Source of the DNA: Clostridium sp. 1001271B_151109_B4
GTDB taxonomy: Bacteria > Bacillota > Clostridia > Clostridiales > Clostridiaceae
DNA: 64,000 nucleotides
Assembly (NCBI RefSeq): GCF_015670405.1
Contig: NZ_JADPBQ010000005.1
Location: 124,001 to 188,000 of the forward strand
Direction of reading: 5' to 3'
Shown in pieces: positions 12,252 to 20,487 of the stretch. The notes under the pieces were generated by a model. The model had not been told where the DNA came from. It was given only the letters and a program-made list of their open reading frames with translations, and ran no database searches. Both the position numbers and the translations under genes were made by a program. How positions within the stretch are numbered: position 1 is the first letter of the stretch; each line of letters opens with the position of its first letter.

Positions 12252-12584
12252 ATGGAAAAAGAATTAAATAAATGCGGTGAAGGCTGCGGATGCGGACACG
12301 ACCACGATCATGATAGCCACGGATGTGGAGAAAACTGCGGGTGTGGAGAACACGAACATGAACACTTCGTTGTTGATTTAGAAGACGATAACGGAAATGT
12401 TTTATCTTGCCCAATAGTTGATGCATTTGAATTTGAAGAAAAGGAATATGTATTAGCTCAAAATCCAGAAGATGAATCAGTATACTTATTCAGATCAACT
12501 GAAGAAGGAGAACTTATAGTTCCAGAAGAAGCTGAATTTGATAAGGTAACAGAATATTACACTAATGTTTTAGCTGAAGACTAA
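12252..12584 (+). CDS. DUF1292 protein with a Cys/His-rich metal-binding leader
   Basis: A 110-residue acidic protein. Residues about 38-105 match the DUF1292 domain (FVVDLEDDNGNVLSCPIVD, FEFEEKEYVLAQNPEDE, YLFRSTEEGE), a family common in Firmicutes with unknown role. Residues 8-37 form an unusual leader with repeated CGCG, HDHDHD and EHEHEH, likely to bind Zn, Ni, Co or Cu. In many clostridia DUF1292 proteins lie near yrzL/ruvX genes; here it is alone. AAGGAGG precedes the ATG. Metal binding is inferred from composition. The leader recalls His-rich nickel-storage tails, noteworthy in a window with a nickel enzyme. Confidence 0.8.
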   Translation: MEKELNKCGEGCGCGHDHDHDSHGCGENCGCGEHEHEHFVVDLEDDNGNVLSCPIVDAFEFEEKEYVLAQNPEDESVYLFRSTEEGELIVPEEAEFDKVTEYYTNVLAED

Positions 12585-12593
12585 TATTTTGTG

Positions 12594-12629
12594 AAGATTA
12601 TGCAATTTTAATTGCATAATCTTTTTTTT
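12594..12629 (+). terminator. Terminator after the DUF1292 gene
   Basis: Stem AAGATTATGCAAT / ATTGCATAATCTT with a three-base loop, then a run of eight T. Confidence 0.92.
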
Positions 12630-12937
12630 ATATGGATTAATTGATAATTAAATTCAATGTTTTCAATTTACATTTTAATGTGAAGATGATATATTTTTAT
12701 TATGGAAAAAATTACTTGAAATTATAAGGAAATTAGTAAAGTGTCGAGAATAGTTGATTTAAGGAGTTTTTATAGAAAATTTATATAACAATTATACAGT
12801 AGAAAAGATTGACTGATTAAATTAAAAATTAGAATTTTGCTTATAATGGAATAACAATGTGCTTAGTAACTTAAACTAAGTAAAAGTGGTTTTATGTTAT
12901 ATAATAAAATTTCACTTATAGAGAAAAGGTGAATAAA
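12630..12937. other. Gene-free AT-rich region before the PHP gene
   Basis: No coding potential seen. It contains a TATAAT at 12842-12847 and a small hairpin (CTTAGT / ACTAAG, 12862-12880). Nothing else recognisable. Confidence 0.5.
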
Positions 12938-13768
12938 ATGAAGTATGCAGATTTACATATTCATTCAAGTTATTCTGATGGTTCAAAAAAACCAGAAGAG
13001 ATAATTGATTCAGCAATAGAAAATAATATAAAATGTATTTCAATAACGGATCATGATTCTATAGCATCGCAATATGTGACAAAAAATAATTATGATAATT
13101 TATTAATAATCCCGGGAATTGAACTTAGTACAGAGTATAATAATATGGAACTTCATATGCTTGGATACTTTATAGATATTGAAAATAATGATCTAAAATC
13201 ACTTGTTAATGAGTTAAATATACAAAGGATTAAAAGAGTTGAAAGTATATTATATAATTTGAGAAGATATCATATAAATTTAGAATTAAAAGATTTAGAA
13301 GTAGATAATGAGTCAACGGTAGGCAGAAGTCACATTGCAAATGCAATGGTTAAGAAAGGCTATTTTGACAATTATAAAAGTGCATTTAGAAGTTTTCTAG
13401 TACAAGGAAAGCCGGGGTATGTAAAAGGATTTAGATTGAATTATAGAGATTGCATAGACGTGATTAATAACTCTGGTGGAGTGCCTATTTTAGCACATCC
13501 TGGACAAATATATAGAAAACTTGAAGTAGAAAATATATTAAAAGAACTAAAATGTTTTGGATTAAAAGGCGTTGAGGTATATCACCCTAGTCATACACAA
13601 GGAGATGTTAATAAATTTTATAACTTATCTAAAAAATATAAACTATGTGTAACTGGAGGAAGCGATTATCATGGAAGACCTGTAGGTAATGAATGTATAT
13701 CTATTGGTAGTTGTGGATTAAATCAAGAGTGTTTAGAGAAATTTATTAAATTTAATAATAAAAGATAA
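12938..13768 (+). CDS. PHP-domain phosphoesterase (TrpH/YciV-like)
   Basis: 276 residues with PHP metal-binding motifs in order: DLHIHSSYSDGS, ITDHDS, PGIELST, a helical insert, then ILAHPGQ and the C-terminal GGSDYHG. Members with this architecture act as 3',5'-nucleoside bisphosphate phosphatases or 5'-3' exonucleases on short RNA. The ATG at 12938 has AAAGGTG seven bases upstream; the GTG inside that site is a less likely start. The aspartate aminotransferase gene follows after 13 bases, so the two are probably co-transcribed, though no functional link is evident. Substrate is uncertain. Confidence 0.88.
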   Translation: MKYADLHIHSSYSDGSKKPEEIIDSAIENNIKCISITDHDSIASQYVTKNNYDNLLIIPGIELSTEYNNMELHMLGYFIDIENNDLKSLVNELNIQRIKRVESILYNLRRYHINLELKDLEVDNESTVGRSHIANAMVKKGYFDNYKSAFRSFLVQGKPGYVKGFRLNYRDCIDVINNSGGVPILAHPGQIYRKLEVENILKELKCFGLKGVEVYHPSHTQGDVNKFYNLSKKYKLCVTGGSDYHGRPVGNECISIGSCGLNQECLEKFIKFNNKR

Positions 13769-13781
13769 TGGGGGCAAACAA

Positions 13782-14978
13782 ATGGAATTATCAAAAAAAG
13801 CACAAAAAATTGAACCATCAGTAACTTTAGCAATTACAGCAAAAGCTAAAGAAATGAAAGAAAATGGAGTAGATGTTATTAGTTTTGGAGCTGGGGAGCC
13901 AGATTTTAATACACCTAAAAATATAATTGATGCAGCTATCAAAGCAATGAGTGATGGGAATACTAAGTATACTAGTGTAAATGGAATATTATCATTAAGA
14001 GAAGCAATTTGTAAAAAGTTTAAAAAGGATAATGGATTACTTTATAAGCCATCACAAATAGTTGTTTCAACAGGAGCAAAGCAAAGCCTTGCTAATACTT
14101 TTTTAGCTATATTAAACCCTGGTGATGAAGTAATTGTACCAACCCCTTATTGGGTTAGTTATCCAGAACTTATTAAATTAGCTGATGGAAAACCTGTATT
14201 TGTAAAAAGTGATGAGAAGTCGGATTATAAATTTACTAAAGAAAACTTAGAAAAAGTAGTTAGTGATAAAACAAAAGCTATTGTATTAAATACACCAAAC
14301 AATCCTACTGGAACTATATATAGTGAAAGTGAATTAAAGGTAATTGCAGATTTTGCTAAAGAGCATGACCTTATAATTATATCTGATGAAATGTATGAAA
14401 AGCTTATTTATGATGGAGAAAAGCATATAAGTATTGCAAGCCTTTCACAAGATGCATATGAAAGAACTATTGTTATAAATGGTTTATCTAAATCATATGC
14501 AATGACAGGATGGAGAATAGGATATTGTGGTACAAGTGAAAAGATAGCAAAGTTAATGACGAGTATTCAAAGTCATGTAACTTCAAATGTTTGCTCAATT
14601 ACTCAGTATGCAGCAGTTGAAGCCTTAAATGGTCCACAAGATAAAGTAAATGAGATGATTATTGAATTTGAAAAAAGAAGAAATTATATGATAGATACGA
14701 TTGAAAGTATTGATAATTTAAGTATAATTAAACCTAAGGGAGCCTTTTATATTATGATTAATATAGAAAAGTGTTTAGGAAAAGAAATTAATGGACAAAT
14801 ATTAAATGATTCTATGGATTTTTCAGCTATGTTATTAGAATGTGAAAAGGTAGCAGTTATTCCAGGGAAGGCTTTTGGATTGGATCATTATGTAAGGGTG
14901 TCTTATGCCACTTCTTTAGAAGTAATTAAAGAAGGGCTTATTAGAATTAAAAATTTTGTAGATAAACTGAATTCTTAG
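13782..14978 (+). CDS. aspB: Pyridoxal-phosphate aspartate aminotransferase, class I/II
   Basis: 398 residues of the AspB/Aat-I-beta type, interconverting aspartate and oxaloacetate with glutamate/2-oxoglutarate. Seen: N-terminal ISFGAGEPDFNTP, NTPNNPTGT with the ring-stacking region, DEMYEKLIY, the Schiff-base lysine K237 in GLSKSYAMTGWRIGY, and the carboxylate-binding arginine in HYVRVSYA. A GGGGG stretch serves as ribosome site. Related enzymes act on several amino acids, so substrate range is not certain. Aspartate feeds the threonine pathway whose thrC-thrB genes lie further along. Confidence 0.92.
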   Translation: MELSKKAQKIEPSVTLAITAKAKEMKENGVDVISFGAGEPDFNTPKNIIDAAIKAMSDGNTKYTSVNGILSLREAICKKFKKDNGLLYKPSQIVVSTGAKQSLANTFLAILNPGDEVIVPTPYWVSYPELIKLADGKPVFVKSDEKSDYKFTKENLEKVVSDKTKAIVLNTPNNPTGTIYSESELKVIADFAKEHDLIIISDEMYEKLIYDGEKHISIASLSQDAYERTIVINGLSKSYAMTGWRIGYCGTSEKIAKLMTSIQSHVTSNVCSITQYAAVEALNGPQDKVNEMIIEFEKRRNYMIDTIESIDNLSIIKPKGAFYIMINIEKCLGKEINGQILNDSMDFSAMLLECEKVAVIPGKAFGLDHYVRVSYATSLEVIKEGLIRIKNFVDKLNS

Positions 14979-15115
14979 CTTTAGATGGAACTTTAACTTC
15001 AATTGAATGTTAGAATTCATTGCACTTTAAGAGTGAATAAAAATTGTTACCTTTTGTCTTAAAAAACAAGAGTGTTACAACATCTAGCTATCAGAAAAAT
15101 TAAATTAGATAATTG

Positions 15116-15144
15116 GGGCTGTAGCAGATTTAAATGCTCAGCCC
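15116..15144 (+). promoter_or_regulatory. Stem-loop just upstream of the HAD gene
   Basis: GGGCTG-t-AGCA pairs with TGCT-CAGCCC around an eight-base loop, 12 bases before the GGAGG ribosome site. There is no following T-run, so it looks like a leader structure and not a terminator. Role unknown. Confidence 0.4.
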
Positions 15145-15167
15145 TTCATATATGATGGAGGATAAAC

Positions 15168-15806
15168 GTGGAAAAACTAGCGATATTTGATATAGATTAT
15201 ACAATAACAAGAAAAGAAACATTAATGGAGTTTTTTAAATATCTTGTTTTGAAGGATATTAAAAATATTAAATTTTTACCAAGGGCTTTATATTCAGGGC
15301 TTATGTATGGAATAAAAGTATATGATGAAAGAAGAGTTAAGGAGTGTTTCTTGAAGTTTATAGAAAATATAGATGAAAAAGATTTAGCAAAACTTACAAA
15401 ATCGTTTTATGATGAAAGATTAAGTAGCATACTTTATAAAGATGCCATTGAGATGATAAAGAAGTTAAAAAATGAAGGATATATGGTAATTCTTATATCT
15501 GCATCACCAGAGTTTTATATTAAAGAATTTTATGCTATTAAAGAAGTAGATTTAATAATAGGAACTAAATTTGCTTTTGAGGGTGGAAAATTTGTAAGGA
15601 AAATGGATGGGAATAATTGCAAAGGGCAAGAGAAGGTTAAAAGATTAAATGAAGTTTTAAAAGAAAAAAATATTAAAGCTGATTTTAAAAATTCATATAT
15701 GTTTTCAGATTCCCTTTCAGATAAGCCATTATTAGATTTAGTTGGAAACCCGTATTTAATTAACTATAAAAAGCATCATGAAATTGAAATATTAAAATGG
15801 AAGTAA
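15168..15806 (+). CDS. HAD superfamily (subfamily IB) phosphatase
   Basis: 212 residues with the HAD motifs: nucleophile DIDYTIT (motif I, DxDxT), LISASPEFY (motif II), a conserved lysine in GQEKVKRL and SDSLSDKPLLD (motif IV). Subfamily IB includes phosphoserine phosphatase and related phosphatases acting on small molecules or lipid phosphates. Start codon is GTG at 15168 with GGAGG eight bases before it. Its end lies 26 bases before the chosen start of the class IV aminotransferase, and the two form a likely operon. A serine- or aminodeoxychorismate-type pathway can be imagined, but the substrate is not shown. Confidence 0.85.
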   Translation: MEKLAIFDIDYTITRKETLMEFFKYLVLKDIKNIKFLPRALYSGLMYGIKVYDERRVKECFLKFIENIDEKDLAKLTKSFYDERLSSILYKDAIEMIKKLKNEGYMVILISASPEFYIKEFYAIKEVDLIIGTKFAFEGGKFVRKMDGNNCKGQEKVKRLNEVLKEKNIKADFKNSYMFSDSLSDKPLLDLVGNPYLINYKKHHEIEILKWK

Positions 15807-15832
15807 AAATCTTCAAAGGAAGTGAAATTTTT

Positions 15833-16627
15833 ATGGAAGCTATAAATAAGTTTTATTTAAATAATGAAAAAATAGAAGCTATAAATGAATTTACTGAAGA
15901 TAGTGAAAAAGGTAGTATAATATATGAAGTTCTTAGAGTAATTAATGGAAAAGCTGTATTTTTAAGAGATCATATTGAAAGAATGAAGAAATCTTTTGCA
16001 CTTATAAACATGGAATTTCCATTTGAGATTGAGGCTGTGGAAAAAAAGGTTAATGAAGTTATTAAAAATAATGATAATGTATTAGGAAATATTAAAATAA
16101 CTTATAATACTGCTTCAAATAATTTAAAGATATATTATATAAAGCATTCTTATCCAAATGATGAATTATATAATAAGGGTGTAAAAACTATTCTTTATTA
16201 TGGAGAAAGAGAAAATCCAAATGCAAAAATAGTAAATACTAGTTTTAGAGAAAAGGTAACTGAAGAAATAAAAAAATCAAATGCTTTTGAAGCGATACTA
16301 GTTGATAGAAATGGATTAATAACAGAAGGTAGTAAATCTAATATATTTGCTATTAAGGATGGAAAGATTATTACTGCAAAGGCGGAAGCTGTTTTAAAGG
16401 GAATAACAAGAGAGAAAATAATAGGCATTGCCAAGTCAATAGGAATAGAAGTAGAAGAAGCTGATATTAAGGCAATAGATATTGATAAATTAGATGCAAT
16501 GTTTATTTCGGGTACTTCTCCTAAGATATTACCAATATCATTTGTTAATAATATAAAACTTGATGTTAATAATATTACTTTAAGAAAGCTTATGAAAGCA
16601 TATAATGAGCTTTTAGAAGGAAAGTGA
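15833..16627 (+). CDS. Class IV aminotransferase (PabC/Dat/IlvE superfamily)
   Basis: 264 residues with fold-type IV pyridoxal-phosphate features: early YEVLRVINGKAVFLRDHIERM, the putative catalytic lysine in NAKIVN, and the phosphate-binding ITEGSKSNIF, later GITREKIIGIA. The family includes 4-amino-4-deoxychorismate lyase (folate), D-amino-acid and branched-chain aminotransferases; the sequence alone does not decide. I prefer ATG 15833, with AAAGGAAG ten bases upstream; ATG 15797, which overlaps the HAD gene, has no site. Confidence 0.85.
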   Translation: MEAINKFYLNNEKIEAINEFTEDSEKGSIIYEVLRVINGKAVFLRDHIERMKKSFALINMEFPFEIEAVEKKVNEVIKNNDNVLGNIKITYNTASNNLKIYYIKHSYPNDELYNKGVKTILYYGERENPNAKIVNTSFREKVTEEIKKSNAFEAILVDRNGLITEGSKSNIFAIKDGKIITAKAEAVLKGITREKIIGIAKSIGIEVEEADIKAIDIDKLDAMFISGTSPKILPISFVNNIKLDVNNITLRKLMKAYNELLEGK

Positions 16628-16776
16628 TAAAGTAAGTTGGTTTTATATAAAGTTTATTAATGGTCAATACTAAGATATTTAAATAAATTGATATAAACTT
16701 TAGTAGTTACAGGTTAGAAGAATTAAGTTAAGAAATAAATTCAGCATTAGGTTGAATAAAAAAATATATTTTTTCA

Positions 16777-16796
16777 GAAACTCCTTAAGGAGTTTC
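16777..16796. promoter_or_regulatory. Perfect palindrome upstream of the YczE-like gene
   Basis: GAAACTCC-TTAA-GGAGTTTC, a perfect palindrome without a following T-run. It lies 55 bases before the next start, so an operator is as likely as a terminator. Confidence 0.4.
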
Positions 16797-16851
16797 GTTC
16801 TTAACTTGTAATTTATTATTGGTTAGTTATCATTCAAAGAAGGATTGGGCT

Positions 16852-17529
16852 ATGGAATTAAATTTAAAAAAAGAAGTTAATACGTATTTGGTCATTTTAT
16901 TCAAACTTATGGGAGGATTTTTTTTAGCATCTCTAGGAATAGTATTTATGATAAATGCTAATTTAGGATTATCGCCATGGGATGTTCTACATAAAGGAAT
17001 AACGAATGTAATTCCCATGACAATGGGACAAGCCAATATAATAGTAGGAGTAGTTGTTGTTATTGTTAGTGTGTTTTTAGGAGTGAAGATAGGAATAGGA
17101 ACAATATTAAATACTATTTTTGTTGGAGTATTTATAGATTTAATAACAATGAGTAAATTAATACCTGTTGTACATAATTTATTTATAGGAATAATAATGC
17201 TTATAATTGGAATGGTTTTATTAAGTCTTGGTACTTGTATTTATTTAAGTTGTGAATCAGGATGTGGGCCAAGAGATGGATTGATGACAGCATTAACTAG
17301 AATTACTAAAAAACCAGTTAAGGTAATAAGGGCAAGTATTGAAGTAGGTGCTTTGATTTTAGGTTGGATATTAGGGGGAGATGTTGGATTAGGAACTATA
17401 ATAACAGCATTAGGATTAGGGTATTTTGTACAAATGTGGTGTAAGCTACTTAAAATAAATATAGCAGATTTAAAACATAGAAGTATAGTATCTGTTTTAA
17501 AATACATTAAAGGAAGTAATTTTAAATAG
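16852..17529 (+). CDS. YczE/YitT-type integral membrane protein
   Basis: 225 residues with about five membrane helices. The conserved ANLGLSPWDVLHKG segment near the first helix, CGPRDGLMTAL in the middle and a C-terminal glycine-rich helix are typical of the YczE/YyaS membrane family. The biochemical role is unknown. ATG 16852 follows GAAGGA by seven bases. It has its own terminator and appears monocistronic. Confidence 0.8.
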   Translation: MELNLKKEVNTYLVILFKLMGGFFLASLGIVFMINANLGLSPWDVLHKGITNVIPMTMGQANIIVGVVVVIVSVFLGVKIGIGTILNTIFVGVFIDLITMSKLIPVVHNLFIGIIMLIIGMVLLSLGTCIYLSCESGCGPRDGLMTALTRITKKPVKVIRASIEVGALILGWILGGDVGLGTIITALGLGYFVQMWCKLLKINIADLKHRSIVSVLKYIKGSNFK

Positions 17530-17548
17530 CGGTTTAAAAGTTGAGATG

Positions 17549-17592
17549 AAAATAGAGTATCAAAAAAATGGTACTCTATTTTTATTTTTTTT
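17549..17592 (+). terminator. Terminator after the YczE-like gene
   Basis: Stem AAAATAGAGTA / TACTCTATTTT with a 12-base loop, followed by TTATTTTTTTT. Confidence 0.88.
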
Positions 17593-17652
17593 ATGAATAA
17601 AAGCAGAAGAATTTTGATAGTTTTTAAAAGAATTTTGTATGGGTTAAGAATT

Positions 17653-17668
17653 ATGAAAACGTTATAAT
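17653..17668 (+). promoter_or_regulatory. cre-like site overlapping the -10 box of mglBAC
   Basis: ATGAAAACGTTATAA (17653-17667) fits the CcpA catabolite-responsive element consensus (WTGNAANCGNWNNCW) except at its last positions, and overlaps TATAAT (17663-17668). This predicts glucose repression of the galactose transporter. The -35 box is poor. Confidence 0.55.
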
Positions 17669-17718
17669 AAAGTTGTAAAAACGAATACACAAAAAATTAT
17701 ATATTTAGGGGGATTAAT

Positions 17719-18822
17719 ATGATTAAATTAAAAAAATTATTACCGATGATTGTTATTGCAACTATGGTTGTAGGTTCTATGGCTGGATGTAGTAGTTCAG
17801 GAAGTGATAGTAATAGTGACAATTCTGATACAGCAAAAAATGAATCTACAGATGATTCAAAGAGTGAAAATACTAGCAATATATTAGTTGGGTCTGCAAT
17901 ATATAAATTTGATGATACATTTATGACTGGTGTACGTACTGCAATGGAAAATCAAGCAGATTCTGAAGGTGTAAAAATTGAATTAGTTGACTCTCAAAAT
18001 AAGCAACCAACTCAAAATGAGCAAGTTGATACATTCATTACTAAAGGGGTCAATGCTTTAGCTGTTAATCCAGTTGATAGAACAGCAGCTGGACCAATAA
18101 TAGAAAAGGCAAAGGCTAAAGATTTACCAATAGTATTTTTAAATCGTGAGCCAGAAGAAGCTGATATGCAAAGCTATGATAAGGTATGGTATGTTGGGGC
18201 AAAGGCTGAGCAATCAGGAACTCAATCAGGTGAAATAATAGCAGATTATTTTAAAAATAATGCAGAAGCTGATAAAAATGGTGATGGTGTAATTCAATAT
18301 GTAATGTTACAAGGTGAACCAGGGCATCAAGATGCTACATTAAGAACAGAATACTCTGTGAAGGCAATAGAAGATGCTGGATTTAAGACTGAAAAGCTTG
18401 CAGCTGATACAGCAATGTGGGATAAAGCTAAGGCTACTGACCTTATGAAAGCATTTATAACTGGACAAGGGTTAGATAAAATTGAAGCAGTACTTTGTAA
18501 CAATGATGATATGGCATTAGGTGCAATTGAAGCATTAAAGGCTGAAGGATATAACAAAGGGGATGCGTCTAAATATATACCAGTAGTCGGTGTTGATGCA
18601 ACTGCACCTGCACTTCAAGCCATGAAAGAAGGGTCTTTATTAGGTACAGTTTTAAATGATGCAGAAAATCAAGGTAAAGCGACTGTAAATGTAGCAGTTG
18701 CTGCAGCTCAAGGAAAGGAAATTAATAAGGATACAGTAGGGTATGATGTAACTGATGGCAAGTATATTTGGATTGACTATGTAAAGATTACTCAAGATAA
18801 TTATCAAGACTACATGAACTAG
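17719..18822 (+). CDS. mglB: Galactose/glucose-binding lipoprotein MglB
   Basis: 367-residue substrate-binding lipoprotein of the galactose ABC transporter. Lipobox ends at Cys24 (SMAGC), followed by a Ser/Asp/Asn linker. The periplasmic-binding fold includes NPVDRTAAGPII, FLNREPEEAD and the EF-hand-like calcium loop DKNGDGVIQ, as in E. coli MglB, then CNNDDMALGAIEALK and GVDATAPALQAM. It is the first gene of mglBAC with its own promoter and cre-like site. A MITE-like inverted repeat lies between it and mglA, which may protect the 5' message and raise binding-protein yield. Confidence 0.93.
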   Translation: MIKLKKLLPMIVIATMVVGSMAGCSSSGSDSNSDNSDTAKNESTDDSKSENTSNILVGSAIYKFDDTFMTGVRTAMENQADSEGVKIELVDSQNKQPTQNEQVDTFITKGVNALAVNPVDRTAAGPIIEKAKAKDLPIVFLNREPEEADMQSYDKVWYVGAKAEQSGTQSGEIIADYFKNNAEADKNGDGVIQYVMLQGEPGHQDATLRTEYSVKAIEDAGFKTEKLAADTAMWDKAKATDLMKAFITGQGLDKIEAVLCNNDDMALGAIEALKAEGYNKGDASKYIPVVGVDATAPALQAMKEGSLLGTVLNDAENQGKATVNVAVAAAQGKEINKDTVGYDVTDGKYIWIDYVKITQDNYQDYMN

Positions 18823-18920
18823 TTAAGAGTTAGGAGTTAGAGGTTAGGAGGTTATTTAGAAATTCAACTCAATTGAATTTATTTATTAACTACTAAATAC
18901 TTGATTCTAACTCCTAATTA
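18823..18920. repeat. MITE-like inverted-repeat element between mglB and mglA
   Basis: About 98 bases: outer 12-bp inverted repeats TTAGGAGTTAGA (18830-18841) and TCTAACTCCTAA (18906-18917), and an inner pair AAATTCAA/TTGAATTT (18860-18880). A related element with similar arms and the shared ATTAACTACTAA core lies at 62188-62256. No coding capacity. Confidence 0.7.
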
Positions 18921-18971
18921 AAATATTGTTTTGTAATATCTTTCGATTATTTGTGTAAGGGGGGGAGTTTT

Positions 18972-20471
18972 ATGGGAGAGTATATATTAGAAATGAATAA
19001 TATAACTAAGGTTTTTCCAGGGGTAAAGGCTTTAGATAATGTAACTTTAAAAGTGAGAAAAGGTACTGTTCATGCTTTGATGGGTGAAAATGGTGCAGGA
19101 AAATCAACTTTAATGAAATGTCTTTTTGGTGTTTATCAAGAAGATGGTGGAGAAATAATATTAGATGGAAAAAAGGAAATTATAACTTCATCTAAGCAAG
19201 CATTAGATTTAGGAATATCAATGATACATCAAGAATTACATCCAATTAGATTTAGACCAGTAATGGAGAATATATGGCTTGGTAGATTTCCAATGAAAGG
19301 TATAGCTGTTGATAGAAAAGAAATGATAAGAAAAACAGAAGAGTTGTTTAAAGAAGTCGGATTAGATATTAATCCAGAAATATTAGCAGGAAATTTATCA
19401 GCATCAACATTGCAATTAGTGGAAATTGCAAAAGCTGTTAGCTATAATTCCAAAATAATAATTATGGACGAGCCTACATCCTCTTTAACAATAAATGAAA
19501 CTGAGCATTTATTTAAAATAATAAATCAATTAAGAGCAAAGGGATGCGCAATTATTTATATATCACATAAGATGGAAGAAATTTTAAGGATTTCAGATGA
19601 AGTTACCATTATGAGAGATGGGCAATATGTTGGAACTTGGCATTCAAGTGAGCTTACAACAGATCTTATTATAAAACGTATGGTTGGACGTGATATGACT
19701 AATAGATTTCCAAACAAAGATTATAGTGTGCAAGAAGAAGTGATACTTAAGGTTGATAAATTATGTGCAGGTGACCAGAGATCATTTAAAGATGTAAGTT
19801 TTGAGCTACATAAGGGCGAAATATTAGGAATTGGTGGTCTAGTAGGTGCACAAAGAACAGAGCTCGTAGAAGCAATATTTGGGTTAAGAAAAATAGAATC
19901 TGGAGCTATTTATAAAGATGGCAAGGAAATTATTATAAATACTGTTAAAGATGCAAAAAAGCAGGGGTTTGCATTATTAACAGAAGAAAGAAGAGCAACA
20001 GGGATATTTGGAATACTTTCAGTTTTAGATAATACTGTTATTGCAAATCAAAAGCAATATTCACACTTGGGTATATTAAGTGAAGGTGCAAGATATAAGG
20101 CAGCTAAACAATCTAATGAGAATTTAAAGACAAAGACACCGACTTTAAATGAAGAAATGCAAAATCTTTCTGGGGGTAATCAACAAAAGGTTTTAATTGC
20201 AAGATGGCTTTTGACTGAACCAGATATATTGATATTAGATGAACCTACTAGAGGAATAGATGTAGGTGCTAAATATGAAATTTATTCTATTATGATTGAA
20301 TTAGTTAAAAAAGGAAAAGCAATAATTATGATTTCATCTGAAATGCCAGAACTATTAGGAATATCAGATAGAATAATGGTTATGTGTGAAGGTAGGGTTA
20401 CAGGAGTTTTAGATAAAGATGAAGCAGATGAAGTAAAGATTATGAACTATTCAACTAAATTTATTAAGTAA
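18972..20471 (+). CDS. mglA: Galactose ABC transporter ATP-binding protein MglA
   Basis: 499 residues with two tandem ATPase domains, as in sugar importers of the CUT2 family. Domain 1 has Walker A GENGAGKS, signature LSASTLQLVEIAKA (degenerate) and Walker B IIIMDEPTSSL; domain 2 has a degenerate Walker A (GGLVGAQRTEL) but good signature LSGGNQQKV and Walker B LILDEPTRGID, the usual asymmetry. ATG 18972 is preceded by a strong AAGGGGGGGAG; the in-frame TTG at 18951 is unlikely. Acts with MglB and MglC at the membrane. Confidence 0.95.
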   Translation: MGEYILEMNNITKVFPGVKALDNVTLKVRKGTVHALMGENGAGKSTLMKCLFGVYQEDGGEIILDGKKEIITSSKQALDLGISMIHQELHPIRFRPVMENIWLGRFPMKGIAVDRKEMIRKTEELFKEVGLDINPEILAGNLSASTLQLVEIAKAVSYNSKIIIMDEPTSSLTINETEHLFKIINQLRAKGCAIIYISHKMEEILRISDEVTIMRDGQYVGTWHSSELTTDLIIKRMVGRDMTNRFPNKDYSVQEEVILKVDKLCAGDQRSFKDVSFELHKGEILGIGGLVGAQRTELVEAIFGLRKIESGAIYKDGKEIIINTVKDAKKQGFALLTEERRATGIFGILSVLDNTVIANQKQYSHLGILSEGARYKAAKQSNENLKTKTPTLNEEMQNLSGGNQQKVLIARWLLTEPDILILDEPTRGIDVGAKYEIYSIMIELVKKGKAIIMISSEMPELLGISDRIMVMCEGRVTGVLDKDEADEVKIMNYSTKFIK

Positions 20472-20487
20472 ATAAGGTGGGGTATAT

